Below are positions 25,837 through 34,465 of a stretch of 64,000 bases of DNA, in pieces. Numbering within the stretch: the stretch's first letter is position 1; every line of letters starts with the position of its first letter. The DNA is from Lentzea aerocolonigenes (GTDB taxonomy: Bacteria > Actinomycetota > Actinomycetes > Mycobacteriales > Pseudonocardiaceae). The translations under genes and the position numbers were made by a program. The notes under the pieces are model-generated. The model was given only the letters and a program-made list of their open reading frames with translations. It did not search any database and had not been told where the DNA came from. Location of the stretch: the NCBI RefSeq assembly GCF_000974445.1, contig NZ_BBOJ01000011.1, forward strand, positions 62,001 through 126,000. Reading direction: 5' to 3'.

Positions 25837-26277
25837 TCACGCCCCGTAGAACCACTTCGACGTCCAGATCCTGATCCACTCGCCGGGCGGGTAGACCCGG
25901 CCGTTGGTGACGATCCACCGCGTGTTGGAACGCACGCAGTCGACGTCGGGCCACCTCGGCGAGCCGTAGGCGTTGGAGTTCTGCCCGCTCGGCAGGTCGC
26001 GGTACGGACCGACCGCACCGCAGTAGAGGTGGCTGCTGGCATCACGGCTCAACTGCAACGTGCTGCCCGTGCGGTTGTAGGCGATCCCGCACGGGTTCAG
26101 CACCCCGCCACACGAGGTGCCCAGCGGCGCGACCTCCCCGTCGCGCGGTGCGTCGACCATGACGAGCACGGAACCCGACTCCTGCGGCGCCGCTTGCGCC
26201 GACGTCGCGGTCAACCCGACCACGGCGGCGCAAGCGGCGATCACCGCGGTGGCCGCTCCCGTCCATTCCCTCAACAT
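25837..26277 (-). CDS. secreted small protein of unknown function
   Basis: A 146-residue exported protein. Residues 1-30 (MLREWTGAATAVIAACAAVV, GLTATSAQAA) form a Sec signal peptide with an AQA-A cleavage site. The mature part has four or more cysteines (TSCGGVLNPCG, LYCGAVG, VDCVRS) that could form disulfides, and many aromatic residues near the end (EWIRIWTSKWFYGA), giving an SH3-like or small beta-barrel impression. I do not recognise the family. ATG at 26277 is supported by AGGGGA a few bases upstream and by the signal peptide; longer upstream frames are non-coding. Convergent with the NB-ARC gene and separated from the NSAR operon by repeat D. Confidence 0.68.
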   Translation of the reverse strand: MLREWTGAATAVIAACAAVVGLTATSAQAAPQESGSVLVMVDAPRDGEVAPLGTSCGGVLNPCGIAYNRTGSTLQLSRDASSHLYCGAVGPYRDLPSGQNSNAYGSPRWPDVDCVRSNTRWIVTNGRVYPPGEWIRIWTSKWFYGA

Positions 26278-26425
26278 GTTGATCCCCTGTTCTCCCCCGA
26301 CAACGCTCAGACGCGTTCGAGTGTCGGCACGTCCCGTTGGCCGCGGGGAAATCCCGGACGTTCCCGGACGCGCTCCCGCCTTCGCAGTTCCGCCCTGCAG
26401 CACCTCGTTGAACGCAGGGGCGGTT

Positions 26426-26606
26426 CGATCAAGGCCGACGGAGCCGGTCGTCGGCTGTGGGAGCACGATCCGGGAGCAGGGGGGAGCAGAACCATGTGTT
26501 GAACGGGCCAGTACGTGTCCCTCAACGAATTCGAACGGAGCCGCACTGACCTGCAAGAGTTCTATTTCTGCAGGTCAGTGCCGCGATTATGCGATAGGAA
26601 TCCACT
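26426..26606. repeat. diverged direct repeat, copy D (counterpart of 20045-20222)
   Basis: Lies between the secreted-protein gene and the NSAR gene and overlaps the last six codons of the latter. It includes the hairpin at 26543-26581. See copy C for shared blocks. An arrangement in which one copy completes the 3' end of a gene and the other is a partial duplicate is typical of integration at gene ends, but the ~20% divergence means it is old and unproven. Confidence 0.65.
26543..26581 (-). terminator. hairpin terminating the D-peptide operon
   Basis: GCACTGACCTGCA (26543-26555) and TGCAGGTCAGTGC (26569-26581) form a perfect 13-bp stem with a 13-nt loop, beginning five bases after the NSAR stop codon on the minus strand. 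Copy C keeps the stem with a compensating base-pair change, arguing for selection on the RNA structure. Confidence 0.65.
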
Positions 26607-27687
26607 CCGTCTTCACCGTCACGGCGTCGAGCGCGTCCGGTAGCGGCGTCACGCCGAGCCCCGGCCCGGTCGGCACCACGAGATGGCCGTCGTCCAGCAC
26701 GAACGGCTCGGTGACGTCCATCGCGTAGTACCGGTCCGACGCCGAGGTGTCGCCGGGCAGCGTGCAGCCGGGCAACGCCGCCAGCGCCACGTTCGCGGCA
26801 CGGCCGATGCCCGTTTCCAGCATGCCGCCGCACCACGCCGCGATCCCGTGCGCCGCGCAGACGTCGTGGATCCGCCGCGCCTCCAGGTAGCCGCCGACCC
26901 GGCCGGGCTTGATGTTGACGACCTGGCAGGCGCCGAGCTTGATCGCGTCGGCGGCCGACGACGCCGAGGTGATCGACTCGTCCAGGCAGATCGGCGTGCG
27001 CACGACCTTCGCCAGCTCGGCGTGCGCGAGCAGTTCCTCCTCAGGCAGCGGCTGCTCGATCAGCAGCAGGTCGAACGGGTCGAGCTTCGCCAGGTGTCGC
27101 GTGTCGGCGAGGGTGTAGGCGGTGTTCGCGTCGACCTGGAGCAGCACGTCGCCGAACCGTTCGCGGACCGCGCGCACGGGGTCGAGGTCCCAGCCCGGTT
27201 CGATCTTGAGCTTGATCCGGACGTAGCCCTCGTCAACGTACCCGCCGACCGCGTCGAGCAGCTCCGGGATCGAGTTCATGATCCCCACCGACACCCCGCA
27301 CGGCACCCGGTCGCGCACCGCGCCCAGCTCACGGCCGAACGACACGCCACGCGCGCGCAGTTCGGCGTCGAGCACGGCCATCTCCAACGCGCCCTTGGCC
27401 ATCCGGTGCCCGTGGAACCTGGCCAGCCGGGGAGCCACGGACACCCCGTCGACCGGCCCGGTCAGCGCCGGGACCAGGAACCGCCGCAGCACGTCCGCGC
27501 AGCCTTCGAGGTACTCCGACGAGTACACCGGGTCGGCCATCGCGACGCACTCGCCCCAGCCCTCGCCCTCGTCCGTGACGGCACGCAGCAGCAGCAACTG
27601 CCGCACGGTCTGTGTGCCGAACGACGTGCGGAACGGGGACTTCAGCGGCATCTCGACCCAGCGGAGCTCCACCCCGGTCAGCTTCAC
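26587..27687 (-). CDS. N-succinylamino acid racemase / o-succinylbenzoate synthase family (enolase superfamily)
   Basis: A 366-residue muconate-lactonizing-enzyme-type enolase-superfamily protein. Catalytic KxK is in YVRIKLKIEPGWD (~residue 163), the metal ligands are in LLQVDANTAY (Asp), LLLIEQPL (Glu) and PICLDESI (Asp), and the opposite-face Lys is in VVNIKPGRVGG. All residues needed for the 1,1-proton transfer are present. The family contains OSBS (menaquinone synthesis) and N-succinylamino acid racemase (NSAR), often promiscuous. No other men genes are here, whereas a GNAT acyltransferase and an M20 amidohydrolase are immediately upstream. That is the known D-to-L amino-acid pathway context, so NSAR is the better call. 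GTG at 27687 overlaps the GNAT stop by 4 bp. Last gene of the operon. Confidence 0.88.
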   Translation of the reverse strand: MKLTGVELRWVEMPLKSPFRTSFGTQTVRQLLLLRAVTDEGEGWGECVAMADPVYSSEYLEGCADVLRRFLVPALTGPVDGVSVAPRLARFHGHRMAKGALEMAVLDAELRARGVSFGRELGAVRDRVPCGVSVGIMNSIPELLDAVGGYVDEGYVRIKLKIEPGWDLDPVRAVRERFGDVLLQVDANTAYTLADTRHLAKLDPFDLLLIEQPLPEEELLAHAELAKVVRTPICLDESITSASSAADAIKLGACQVVNIKPGRVGGYLEARRIHDVCAAHGIAAWCGGMLETGIGRAANVALAALPGCTLPGDTSASDRYYAMDVTEPFVLDDGHLVVPTGPGLGVTPLPDALDAVTVKTEWIPIA

Positions 27688-28433
27688 GACTCGTTCCTCT
27701 CGACGACGTACCACCCGGACCTGTCGAACCCGGTCACGCGGCCACCCGCCGCGAGCAGCCCGCCGAGCACCTCGCGCACGGCGTGACGCCACTCGGTCGC
27801 CGCGGCCGGGTTCGTGGCCCGCAGCGTCTCGACGTCGGACGGCACCGCGACCAGAACGGTGTCGCCCGCGCACGTTCCCCGCACGGGCAGCCCGTCGTCG
27901 GAGATCCCCAGCGCCACCACGCCCGTCGCGCTGACGACCCGCGGCTGAGCGGCGGTGAGGTCCCAGGTGACGAGGAGCCGGTCGCTCGCCCCGCCGCTGT
28001 TGATGTCGTCGCACATCTGCCCGTACAGGTCGGGCAGGTACTCGGTGGCGGTCGCGCCCAGCTTGGCGAGGTTGAAGTGGGCGTTGCGGCGCACCAGCGG
28101 ATCGAACGTCCAGGTGATCACCTTGATCCCGCGCGCCAGTGCCCACTCCCGCTGGTCGAGCTTCAGCGCGTGGCCGATGTTGCGCCCGCGCATGCCCGGC
28201 GCGACCCCGGCGATGTGGCTGTGCAACGTGCTCTGCGACGGTGGCGCGCAGAACCCCGCGCACGCACCGACGAGGTCCTCGCCGTCGAACGCGCCGGCCA
28301 CGTAGTTGCCGGACTTGAGCAGTGCCCGCATCAGCTCCGCGGTGACCGGGGGAGTCGACGAGCGCCAGATCGACTCGTACAACCGTTGCGCGGCAAGGAG
28401 TTCCTTGTGCTCGATGAGCTGCCGGACGATCAT
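27684..28433 (-). CDS. GNAT N-acyltransferase (COG3375-like), probable D-amino acid N-succinyltransferase
   Basis: A 249-residue GNAT-fold protein. The acyl-CoA pyrophosphate loop is GVAPGMRGRNIGHALK (R-G-R-x-I-G), near residue 85. It is preceded by the strand FCAPPSQSTLHSHIAGVA and followed by VITWTFDPLVRRNAHFNLAK and LGATATEYLPDLYGQM, which is diagnostic of the COG3375 group usually encoded beside NSAR/OSBS-type racemases. In the pathway described for Geobacillus, such a protein succinylates D-amino acids. The GNAT family is certain; the acyl donor and acceptor are inferred from context. The start ATG at 28433 overlaps the M20 stop by 4 bp and the stop overlaps the NSAR start, so translation is coupled on both sides. 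Confidence 0.85.
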   Translation of the reverse strand: MIVRQLIEHKELLAAQRLYESIWRSSTPPVTAELMRALLKSGNYVAGAFDGEDLVGACAGFCAPPSQSTLHSHIAGVAPGMRGRNIGHALKLDQREWALARGIKVITWTFDPLVRRNAHFNLAKLGATATEYLPDLYGQMCDDINSGGASDRLLVTWDLTAAQPRVVSATGVVALGISDDGLPVRGTCAGDTVLVAVPSDVETLRATNPAAATEWRHAVREVLGGLLAAGGRVTGFDRSGWYVVERNES

Positions 28434-29497
28434 GTCAGCTCCCTCACGAGCGCCGCGAGCAGCGTGGTCCGCGGCACGAGCTCCGATACCAGCACGTGCT
28501 CGCTCTCGGCGTGCGCGCCACCGCCTACCGCACCGAGCCCGTCCAGCGTCGGAACACCCACGCCCGCGGTGAAGTTGCCGTCGGAGGCACCGCCGACCGA
28601 GGCCTGGGTGAGCTCGAAGTCCGCCAGTCCGGACGCGAGCTCGAACAACGCGGCGGACGCCGACAGCTCCAGCGGTGCGCGGTTGGGCCCGCCCGTCACC
28701 TCGACCTTGGCTCCGTCGAGCACGGGTTCCAGCGCCCGCATCGCCTCGTCCACGCGCTGCTGCTCGGCGAGGTTGCGCACCCGCACGTCCACCGTGAACT
28801 TCCCTTGCGCGGGAACGGTGTTCATCGTCGTGCCGGCGGAAAGCACAGTCGGCACGACGGTGGTGCCGGTGCTGGGATCGGCCAGCCGCGACACCGCGAG
28901 GACCTGGTGCGCGGCCTCGATCGTCGCGTTCACCCCGCGTTCGGGCTCGAGCCCGGCGTGTGCGGCGCGGCCGTGCAGCGTCACCTCGTAGAGGGAGGTG
29001 CCCTTGCGCTCGGTCTTCAGGGCGCCGCCGTCCGCGGAGGCTTCGGTGACGAGCACTGCCGTGTGTTGCAGAGCCTCGGCCTCGATCAGCCCGCGCGACG
29101 ACGGCGACCCGATCTCCTCGTCGCCGGTGATGAGCACCGTGACGCCGTCGGGGGAGTCGAGCGCCGCGACGGCGTGGAAGATCATCGCGACGCCGGTCTT
29201 CATGTCGAAGCAGCCGGGTCCGCGCAGCACGCCGTCCCGCACCTCGAACGGGATCCGCTCCAGGGTGCCGATCGGCCACACCGTGTCGTGGTGGCCGAGC
29301 AGCAACACCTTGCGCGGCCCGGAACCCAGGCGCCACCGCAGGTGCGTGCGGCCGTCGAGCACGATCCGTTCCGGCGACGCGCCGAGCAGTGCGGTGCCCA
29401 CCTCGGCGGTGACCTCCGCACTGCGCGCGACGGCGGCCAGGTCGGTGGACGGCGACTCGCAGATCACGAGTCGCTCGATGTCGTTGAGCAGGTTCAT
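28430..29497 (-). CDS. M20 family metallo-amidohydrolase (carboxypeptidase G2-like)
   Basis: A 355-residue M20 peptidase. Metal-binding and catalytic motifs appear in order: LLLGHHDTVWP (His; Asp), RGPGCFDMKTG (bridging Asp), ITGDEEIGSPSS (catalytic Glu-Glu), and near the end GGASDGNF and GLGAVGGGAHAESEHV (His). The lid domain is present (RAAHAGLEPERGVNA). These features match carboxypeptidase G2/ArgE-type enzymes that hydrolyse N-acyl amino acids or C-terminal Glu. Next to GNAT and NSAR it is well placed as the N-succinyl-L-amino acid desuccinylase that finishes the D-to-L conversion. It is paralogous to the M20 at 54608. ATG 29497 lies 2 bp after the S9 fusion stop. Confidence 0.88.
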   Translation of the reverse strand: MNLLNDIERLVICESPSTDLAAVARSAEVTAEVGTALLGASPERIVLDGRTHLRWRLGSGPRKVLLLGHHDTVWPIGTLERIPFEVRDGVLRGPGCFDMKTGVAMIFHAVAALDSPDGVTVLITGDEEIGSPSSRGLIEAEALQHTAVLVTEASADGGALKTERKGTSLYEVTLHGRAAHAGLEPERGVNATIEAAHQVLAVSRLADPSTGTTVVPTVLSAGTTMNTVPAQGKFTVDVRVRNLAEQQRVDEAMRALEPVLDGAKVEVTGGPNRAPLELSASAALFELASGLADFELTQASVGGASDGNFTAGVGVPTLDGLGAVGGGAHAESEHVLVSELVPRTTLLAALVRELT

Positions 29498-29499
29498 CT

Positions 29500-32400
29500 T
29501 CAGGACACCTTCGGCGTAGCGCGGACACCCATGTGCACGTACTGCTCCCCGGTCGGCAGGGCATAGAACACGAGCGACGACCAGCTCTTGTCCTCGGCCA
29601 TCCGGTAGAGGAACAACGACTCGTCGATCGGCACGAGATCGATCGTCGGCGGCTTGGGGATCACCGCCGCCAGGGGACCGGTGGGCGTCATCTCCAGCCG
29701 CAGCCCGTTCTCGCCCTCGGTGACGTCGAGGACGATCGAGGCACGCTCGTACCGTCCGACGTACCGCGAGACGTCCACGGCGGGTGGTTCGGCGGCCGGC
29801 TCCAGCAGGCGCGGCATGTCGATTCCGGCCAGTTCGGCGAAGATCTCCCGGTACAGCTCCAGGTACACGTCCCGCACGCTGTCGCCGTTGGTCAGCAACG
29901 TGACCGCGAGGTCCTGGTCCGGCAGCACGCGCAGGATCGCGGACTGCCCGATGGTGTTGCCGTCGTGACCGATCAGCGGGTGGCCATCCCAGTTGAACCG
30001 GATCCAGCCGATGCCCCACGAGTCGCCCAGGCTGTTCGGGTCGGGGACGTCGGTCTGCTTCTCGGTCATCGCCGCCACCGACGCCTCCGACAGCACCCGC
30101 GTGCCGTCCTCCGCCAGCCCGCCACTGAGGTGCATCCGCGCGAACTTCAGCACGTCCGCGGTGCTCGCGAAGATCGTTCCGGCCGGGCCGACCGAACGCG
30201 GCAGCATCCACACCGTCACCGGTTCGAGCTTCTCGTCCTTGGTGACGTGGCCGACCGCGGCGCGGTGCAGCAGCGCTTCCTCTGGCAACGTGCCCGCGCG
30301 GGTGAGCCCGAGCGGGACGAAGAGCCGTTCGCGCATCGCCACGTCCCACGTCTTGCCGGTGACCTTCTCGATGACCCGGCCGGCGAGGACGAAACCGGAG
30401 TTGCTGTAGGAGAAGGTGGCGCCGAGCGGGTGGTTCTGGGCGGCGTCGGCGAGCAGTTCCGTGTAGCGCTCCAGGCAGTCGTCGCCGCGGCCGGTGTCGG
30501 TGAAGATGTCGCCGTCGATGCCGCTGGTGTGCGTGAGGAGGTGCCGCATGGTCACCTTCTGCTCGGTCACCGGGTCGGAGAGCTTCAGCTCGGGCAGCAC
30601 GTCGACGATCGGCGCGTCGAGGTCGAGCAGTCCCTCGTCGACGAGTTGCATCACGGCCGTCGTCGTCCACACCTTGCCCATCGAGCCGATCTGGAAGATC
30701 GTGTCGTCGGTGACCTCGACTCCGGTCGACAGGTTCAGCACGCCGTGGTGCGCGTGCACGGTCTCGCCCTGGTACAGGATTCCGAGCGCCGCACCGGGCA
30801 CGCCGTGCTTGGTCGCGAGGGCGGAAAGCCTGCGCTGCCAGTGCTTCGCGTCGAGCGGCTTGCGCCCTTCGGCGTGCTCGCGCACCCAGTCGACCACGCG
30901 GCGGTTGAAGTCCTCGCGGTGCGAGGGTTTGCCGTTGAGGATGAACAGGTGCGACTCCTCGGGGTAGAGCACCAGCCTGGCCGGCACCCCGTTCTCGCGC
31001 AGCGCGGTGAACCACTGCTCGGCCTGGCCCGCCGGGCACCTGTCGTCCGCGGCGCCCTGGTAGATCAACGTGGGCGTGTGGACGTCGCCGACGAGCGTCA
31101 ACGGGGACAGCTCCGCGATGTGGTCGCCCCCGCCGCCCAGCTCCAGTTTGGTCAGGTAGTGCCCGCCGTCGGACGTGCCCGCCATGCTGGTCAGGTCGCT
31201 GACCACACCACCGGCGACGGCCGCGGCGAACCGGGAGTCGCGGCTGGTCAGGTAGCACGTCATGAAGCCGCCGTAGCTGTAGCCGGTGACCGCGAGCTTC
31301 TGCGGATCTGCGAGCCCTTCCGCTACCAGCTGGTCGATCGGCTCCAGGAAGTCCTTGGCGTCGGCCTTGCCCCACGCCCCGAGGGCCGCCTGGTAGAAGT
31401 CTTCGCCGTAGCCGTCGCTGCCGCGCGGGTTGAGCAGCAGCACCGCCCAGCCCTGCTCCGCCAGCACCTGGTGGTAGAGGTGGACCGGGTCGGCCGCGCC
31501 GTTCCACGCGTTGTGCGGGCCGCCGTGGATGTCGAGCAGCAACGGTGACGGGCCGGTGCGCTCCGGGTCGCGGACCAGCCAGCCGTGCACGACCGTGCCG
31601 TCCGAGATGGTGAACTCCCGCTCCTCGCGGACGAACAAGTCCGGCGCGTTGTGTCCGGTGTGGACGGTCGTGTCACCGGTGGTCAGGTCGACGGTGGCGA
31701 TCTCGCCGTACGAGGTCGGGGAACCCAGTACGACCGCCGCGACTCCGCCGGCGACCGAAAGCCCTGCGACCACACGGGAATCGCCACCCAGGACGAGCCG
31801 CGGTTCGCCGCCCTCGAGGTCCACGGCGTACAGCTGCGTACAGCCCCGGTCGCGGGCGCAGAAGAACACGGTGTCGCCGCTGAGCGCGGGGAGCCCGCCC
31901 GGATAGCCCGACATGCCGGGCATGACGTTGCGGTCGAGCGCCGAGGACAGGTCGCGGACCTCGCCGTCCAGCGACAGGTGCAGCAGGCTGAGGTGCCCGG
32001 CGCCCACGGTGGTCCGTCCGATGACGAGGAGATCGTCCCCGGCCCACGTGACGGTCGCGGCCTGTCCTTCGGCGAGCCCGACGAGCTTCGGTTCCGCACG
32101 CCCGGCCACCTCGACGACGTGCACCGGCGCGTGGAACGTGAGGTCGGCGTCCTCGTCGCGCGCTCCGGTGAACGCGAGCCGCGTGCCGTCCGGGGACCAG
32201 GCGGGAGAACCGGCGTGCCAGTCGCCGTCGGTGACCTGCCGGACCTCGCGGCTCTCCAGGTCGAGCACGTGCAGGTGGGCGCGGATGCTGCGGAGGTACC
32301 CGGAGCCGTCGGCCTTGTGGGCGAGCCGGTCCGCGACGACCGGCGCCTTGGCGTCCGCGATGTCGACAGGCGCGGTGAAGGCGAGTTTCCGGCCGTCCGC

Positions 32401-32730
32401 GCTCCACACGGGTGCACCCGCGCCGAGCGGCAACGTCGTCAGCTGCTCCGGCTCGCCTCCGTCGGCGGGCAGCAGCCAGACCTGTGGCGGACCGTCCTGC
32501 GCGCGGAGGAACGCGATCCTGCCGCCGTCCGGTGACCACGCCGGTGCCACGTCGGCCTTGCCCCTGGTGAGCTGCTTCGCCTCGCCTCCGGACACCCGCC
32601 ACAGCGCTCGCTCGTCGCGGTCGTTCTCCCGGTCGGTGGTGCGCAGGACGTAGACGATCACGCCGCCGTCCGGCGAGATCGCGGGTTGTTCGGGCAGCGC
32701 GTGGCCGTACAGGTCCTCGATGCTGGTCAC
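29500..32730 (-). CDS. S9 prolyl-oligopeptidase-type peptidase fused to a beta-lactamase-fold (S12-like) domain
   Basis: A 1076-residue two-enzyme fusion. Residues ~1-370 are a TolB-like propeller with repeated AWSPDGGRIAF / AWSPDGTRLAF motifs. Residues ~380-625 form an S9 alpha/beta-hydrolase domain with LLLDIHGGPH (oxyanion), the nucleophile GYSYGG (Ser ~485), Asp in GAADDRCP and His in EESHLF. After a linker (LDAKHWQRRLSALATKHGVP), residues ~640-990 are a penicillin-recognising serine hydrolase: SMGK (S-x-x-K, ~683), YSN in FSYSNSGF, and GHDG in place of KTG. This domain is clearly paralogous to the hydrolase at 39726. There is no signal peptide, so it acts in the cytoplasm. GTG at 32730 is the real start: it overlaps the dipeptidase stop (GTGA). 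Probable acyl/dipeptidyl peptidase with added D-stereospecific activity (inferred). Confidence 0.87.
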   Translation of the reverse strand: MTSIEDLYGHALPEQPAISPDGGVIVYVLRTTDRENDRDERALWRVSGGEAKQLTRGKADVAPAWSPDGGRIAFLRAQDGPPQVWLLPADGGEPEQLTTLPLGAGAPVWSADGRKLAFTAPVDIADAKAPVVADRLAHKADGSGYLRSIRAHLHVLDLESREVRQVTDGDWHAGSPAWSPDGTRLAFTGARDEDADLTFHAPVHVVEVAGRAEPKLVGLAEGQAATVTWAGDDLLVIGRTTVGAGHLSLLHLSLDGEVRDLSSALDRNVMPGMSGYPGGLPALSGDTVFFCARDRGCTQLYAVDLEGGEPRLVLGGDSRVVAGLSVAGGVAAVVLGSPTSYGEIATVDLTTGDTTVHTGHNAPDLFVREEREFTISDGTVVHGWLVRDPERTGPSPLLLDIHGGPHNAWNGAADPVHLYHQVLAEQGWAVLLLNPRGSDGYGEDFYQAALGAWGKADAKDFLEPIDQLVAEGLADPQKLAVTGYSYGGFMTCYLTSRDSRFAAAVAGGVVSDLTSMAGTSDGGHYLTKLELGGGGDHIAELSPLTLVGDVHTPTLIYQGAADDRCPAGQAEQWFTALRENGVPARLVLYPEESHLFILNGKPSHREDFNRRVVDWVREHAEGRKPLDAKHWQRRLSALATKHGVPGAALGILYQGETVHAHHGVLNLSTGVEVTDDTIFQIGSMGKVWTTTAVMQLVDEGLLDLDAPIVDVLPELKLSDPVTEQKVTMRHLLTHTSGIDGDIFTDTGRGDDCLERYTELLADAAQNHPLGATFSYSNSGFVLAGRVIEKVTGKTWDVAMRERLFVPLGLTRAGTLPEEALLHRAAVGHVTKDEKLEPVTVWMLPRSVGPAGTIFASTADVLKFARMHLSGGLAEDGTRVLSEASVAAMTEKQTDVPDPNSLGDSWGIGWIRFNWDGHPLIGHDGNTIGQSAILRVLPDQDLAVTLLTNGDSVRDVYLELYREIFAELAGIDMPRLLEPAAEPPAVDVSRYVGRYERASIVLDVTEGENGLRLEMTPTGPLAAVIPKPPTIDLVPIDESLFLYRMAEDKSWSSLVFYALPTGEQYVHMGVRATPKVS

Positions 32731-33761
32731 GATGCGGGTCCCCTCAGCTCGGTTCGGAACAGGTCGAGCACGTTCTGGCCGAGGACGCGGACGACGTCCT
32801 CCTCCGGCCAGCCCCTCTTCTGCAGTGCCTCGGTCACCAGCGGCAGCCCCGCCGGCCCTGCCAACCCTGGCAGGAAACGGTCGGTCGGGACGCCCTCGAT
32901 CAACTGCGCCTCGCAGCACGGCGGGGTGACGTCCTCCATGACCTCCTTGACGAAGTCCGGGCCGAGACCGACGTGGTCGACGCCCATGACGCCCGCGATG
33001 TGCTCGATGTGGTCGATCAACCGGTCGACGGTGAAGTCGCTCTCGTGCAGGAACGGCGCGAAGAAGTTCACACACACAACGCCACCGTTGGCCGCGATGC
33101 CTTTCAACTGGTCGTCGGTCAGATTGCGGTGGTGGTCGCGCAACGCCCGTGCCGACGAGTGCGTCGCCATCACCGGACGGGTCGCTAGCTCCAGCACGTG
33201 CTCCACGCCCGCCGCGCTCAGGTGGCTGACGTCGAAGATCATGCCGAGCCGTTCCATCTCGGCCAGTGCGGCGACACCGGCCCTGGTCAGCCTGCTGCCG
33301 GTGGCGTCCTCGCCGCTGCCGTCGGCCAGTGCCGTGCGGCCGAAGTGGGCGAGGGACGCGATCCGCACGCCCAGCCGGTACAGCGTTTCCAGCAGTTCGA
33401 CGTCCTCGCCGACCCCTGGCGCGCTTTCGAGGGCGAGCACGAGCGCGATCCGGTCGTCGGCGAGCGCCGCGTCGATCTGGCGCCCGTCGAGGCAGAGCCG
33501 GACGGTGTCCTGGTTGGCCTCGGCGATGCGGTGGGCGGCCTCGATCATCCGGAGCGTCTGCCGCAGTGCGCCTTCCGGCCGGTACGGGTCGTCGATGAAC
33601 ACCGGCAGCACCTGCAGGTTCACCCCACCCGCCCGCAACTGCGGCAGCCACCGTTCGCGGAAGTGCGGCACCCACCGCTCGACGGGCCGGTGCACGATCG
33701 CATCGAGCAGGTCGTTGTGCGTGTCCGCCACGACGCTGCGCCCGTGCAGGTCGTCGATCAT
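32727..33761 (-). CDS. M19 membrane-dipeptidase family (renal dipeptidase-like)
   Basis: A 344-residue amidohydrolase-superfamily dipeptidase. Binuclear metal motifs are visible: VADTHNDLLD (HxD), LALESAPG (bridging Glu), IFDVSHLS and MATHSSARALRDHHRN (His ligands), and GLGPDF (Asp). Renal dipeptidases, including actinobacterial members, are known to cleave dipeptides with a C-terminal D-residue as well as L-L dipeptides. This fits a D-peptide catabolic operon. No signal peptide, so it is cytoplasmic, unlike the mammalian GPI-anchored enzyme. Its ATG (33761) overlaps the ABC ATPase stop and its stop overlaps the S9 fusion start. Confidence 0.9.
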   Translation of the reverse strand: MIDDLHGRSVVADTHNDLLDAIVHRPVERWVPHFRERWLPQLRAGGVNLQVLPVFIDDPYRPEGALRQTLRMIEAAHRIAEANQDTVRLCLDGRQIDAALADDRIALVLALESAPGVGEDVELLETLYRLGVRIASLAHFGRTALADGSGEDATGSRLTRAGVAALAEMERLGMIFDVSHLSAAGVEHVLELATRPVMATHSSARALRDHHRNLTDDQLKGIAANGGVVCVNFFAPFLHESDFTVDRLIDHIEHIAGVMGVDHVGLGPDFVKEVMEDVTPPCCEAQLIEGVPTDRFLPGLAGPAGLPLVTEALQKRGWPEEDVVRVLGQNVLDLFRTELRGPAS

Positions 33762-34465
33762 GAAACCTCCAGCCTGGTGTGCCGCTTGGGCGCGGCCGCG
33801 AGGAGCTCGCGGGTGTACGGGTGCCGCGGGTCGGCGAGCACCCGCTCGGCCGGCCCCTCTTCGACGATCGCGCCGTTCTTCATGACCGCGATCCGGTCGC
33901 TCACGTACCGCACGACGGCGAGGTTGTGCGAGATGAACAGCATCGACAGCCCCAACTGCCGTTGCAGGTCGCGCACCAGGTTCAGCACGGCGCCCTGCAC
34001 GGACACGTCGAGCGCGGACGTGATCTCGTCGGCGACGATCACCTCGGGTCTTGCGGCCAGCGCCCTGGCGAGCGCGACCCGTTGCCGCTGGCCGCCGGAC
34101 AGCTTCAACGGCAGGGCTTTGGCACGCGCGGGATCGAGGTTCACGAGTTCCAGCAGCCGCGCGACCTCGGCGCGGCGGTCGATGCCCCTGGGCACGGCCT
34201 CGGAGATCGAGCCGCCGATGCTCATGCGCGGGTCCAGCGACGAGTAGGGGTCCTGGAACACCATCTGCACCTTGCCGTCCGCCAGCACCCGGCCCGAGGT
34301 GACCGGTACGAGGCCGACCGCGGTGGCGGCGAGGGTGGACTTGCCGGAGCCCGACTCGCCGACCAGGCCGACGACCTGGCCCGACGGGACGGTGAGGGAG
34401 ACGTCGTCAACGGCCGTGTGGTGGCCGTAGCGGACGGTGACGTGGTCGAAGACCAGTTCGCTCAC
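33758..34465 (-). CDS. peptide ABC transporter ATP-binding protein (DppF-like)
   Basis: A 235-residue ABC ATPase with Walker A GLVGESGSGKSTL, Q-loop QMVFQDPYSSLDPRMSIGGS, signature LSGGQRQRVALARALAARPE, Walker B VIVADEITSALD and H-loop LFISHNLAV. The C-terminal RHPYTRELLAAAP is typical of the Opp/Dpp subfamily, here without the long Cys-rich tail. GTG at 34465 overlaps the upstream stop (GTGA). It energises the oligopeptide importer together with the ATPase fused to the permease at 34462. Short for DppF (usually ~320), but all motifs are intact. Confidence 0.9.
   Translation of the reverse strand: MSELVFDHVTVRYGHHTAVDDVSLTVPSGQVVGLVGESGSGKSTLAATAVGLVPVTSGRVLADGKVQMVFQDPYSSLDPRMSIGGSISEAVPRGIDRRAEVARLLELVNLDPARAKALPLKLSGGQRQRVALARALAARPEVIVADEITSALDVSVQGAVLNLVRDLQRQLGLSMLFISHNLAVVRYVSDRIAVMKNGAIVEEGPAERVLADPRHPYTRELLAAAPKRHTRLEVS

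Noticed and set aside
26587..27687. Menaquinone-pathway menC
   Set aside because: OSBS activity is possible, but no other men genes are present and the neighbours form the NSAR D-amino-acid pathway.
32731..33675. N-terminal extension of the S9 fusion to 33675
   Set aside because: The extension overlaps the whole M19 dipeptidase in another frame and is Arg/Ala-rich; GTG 32730 with GTGA coupling is the natural start.
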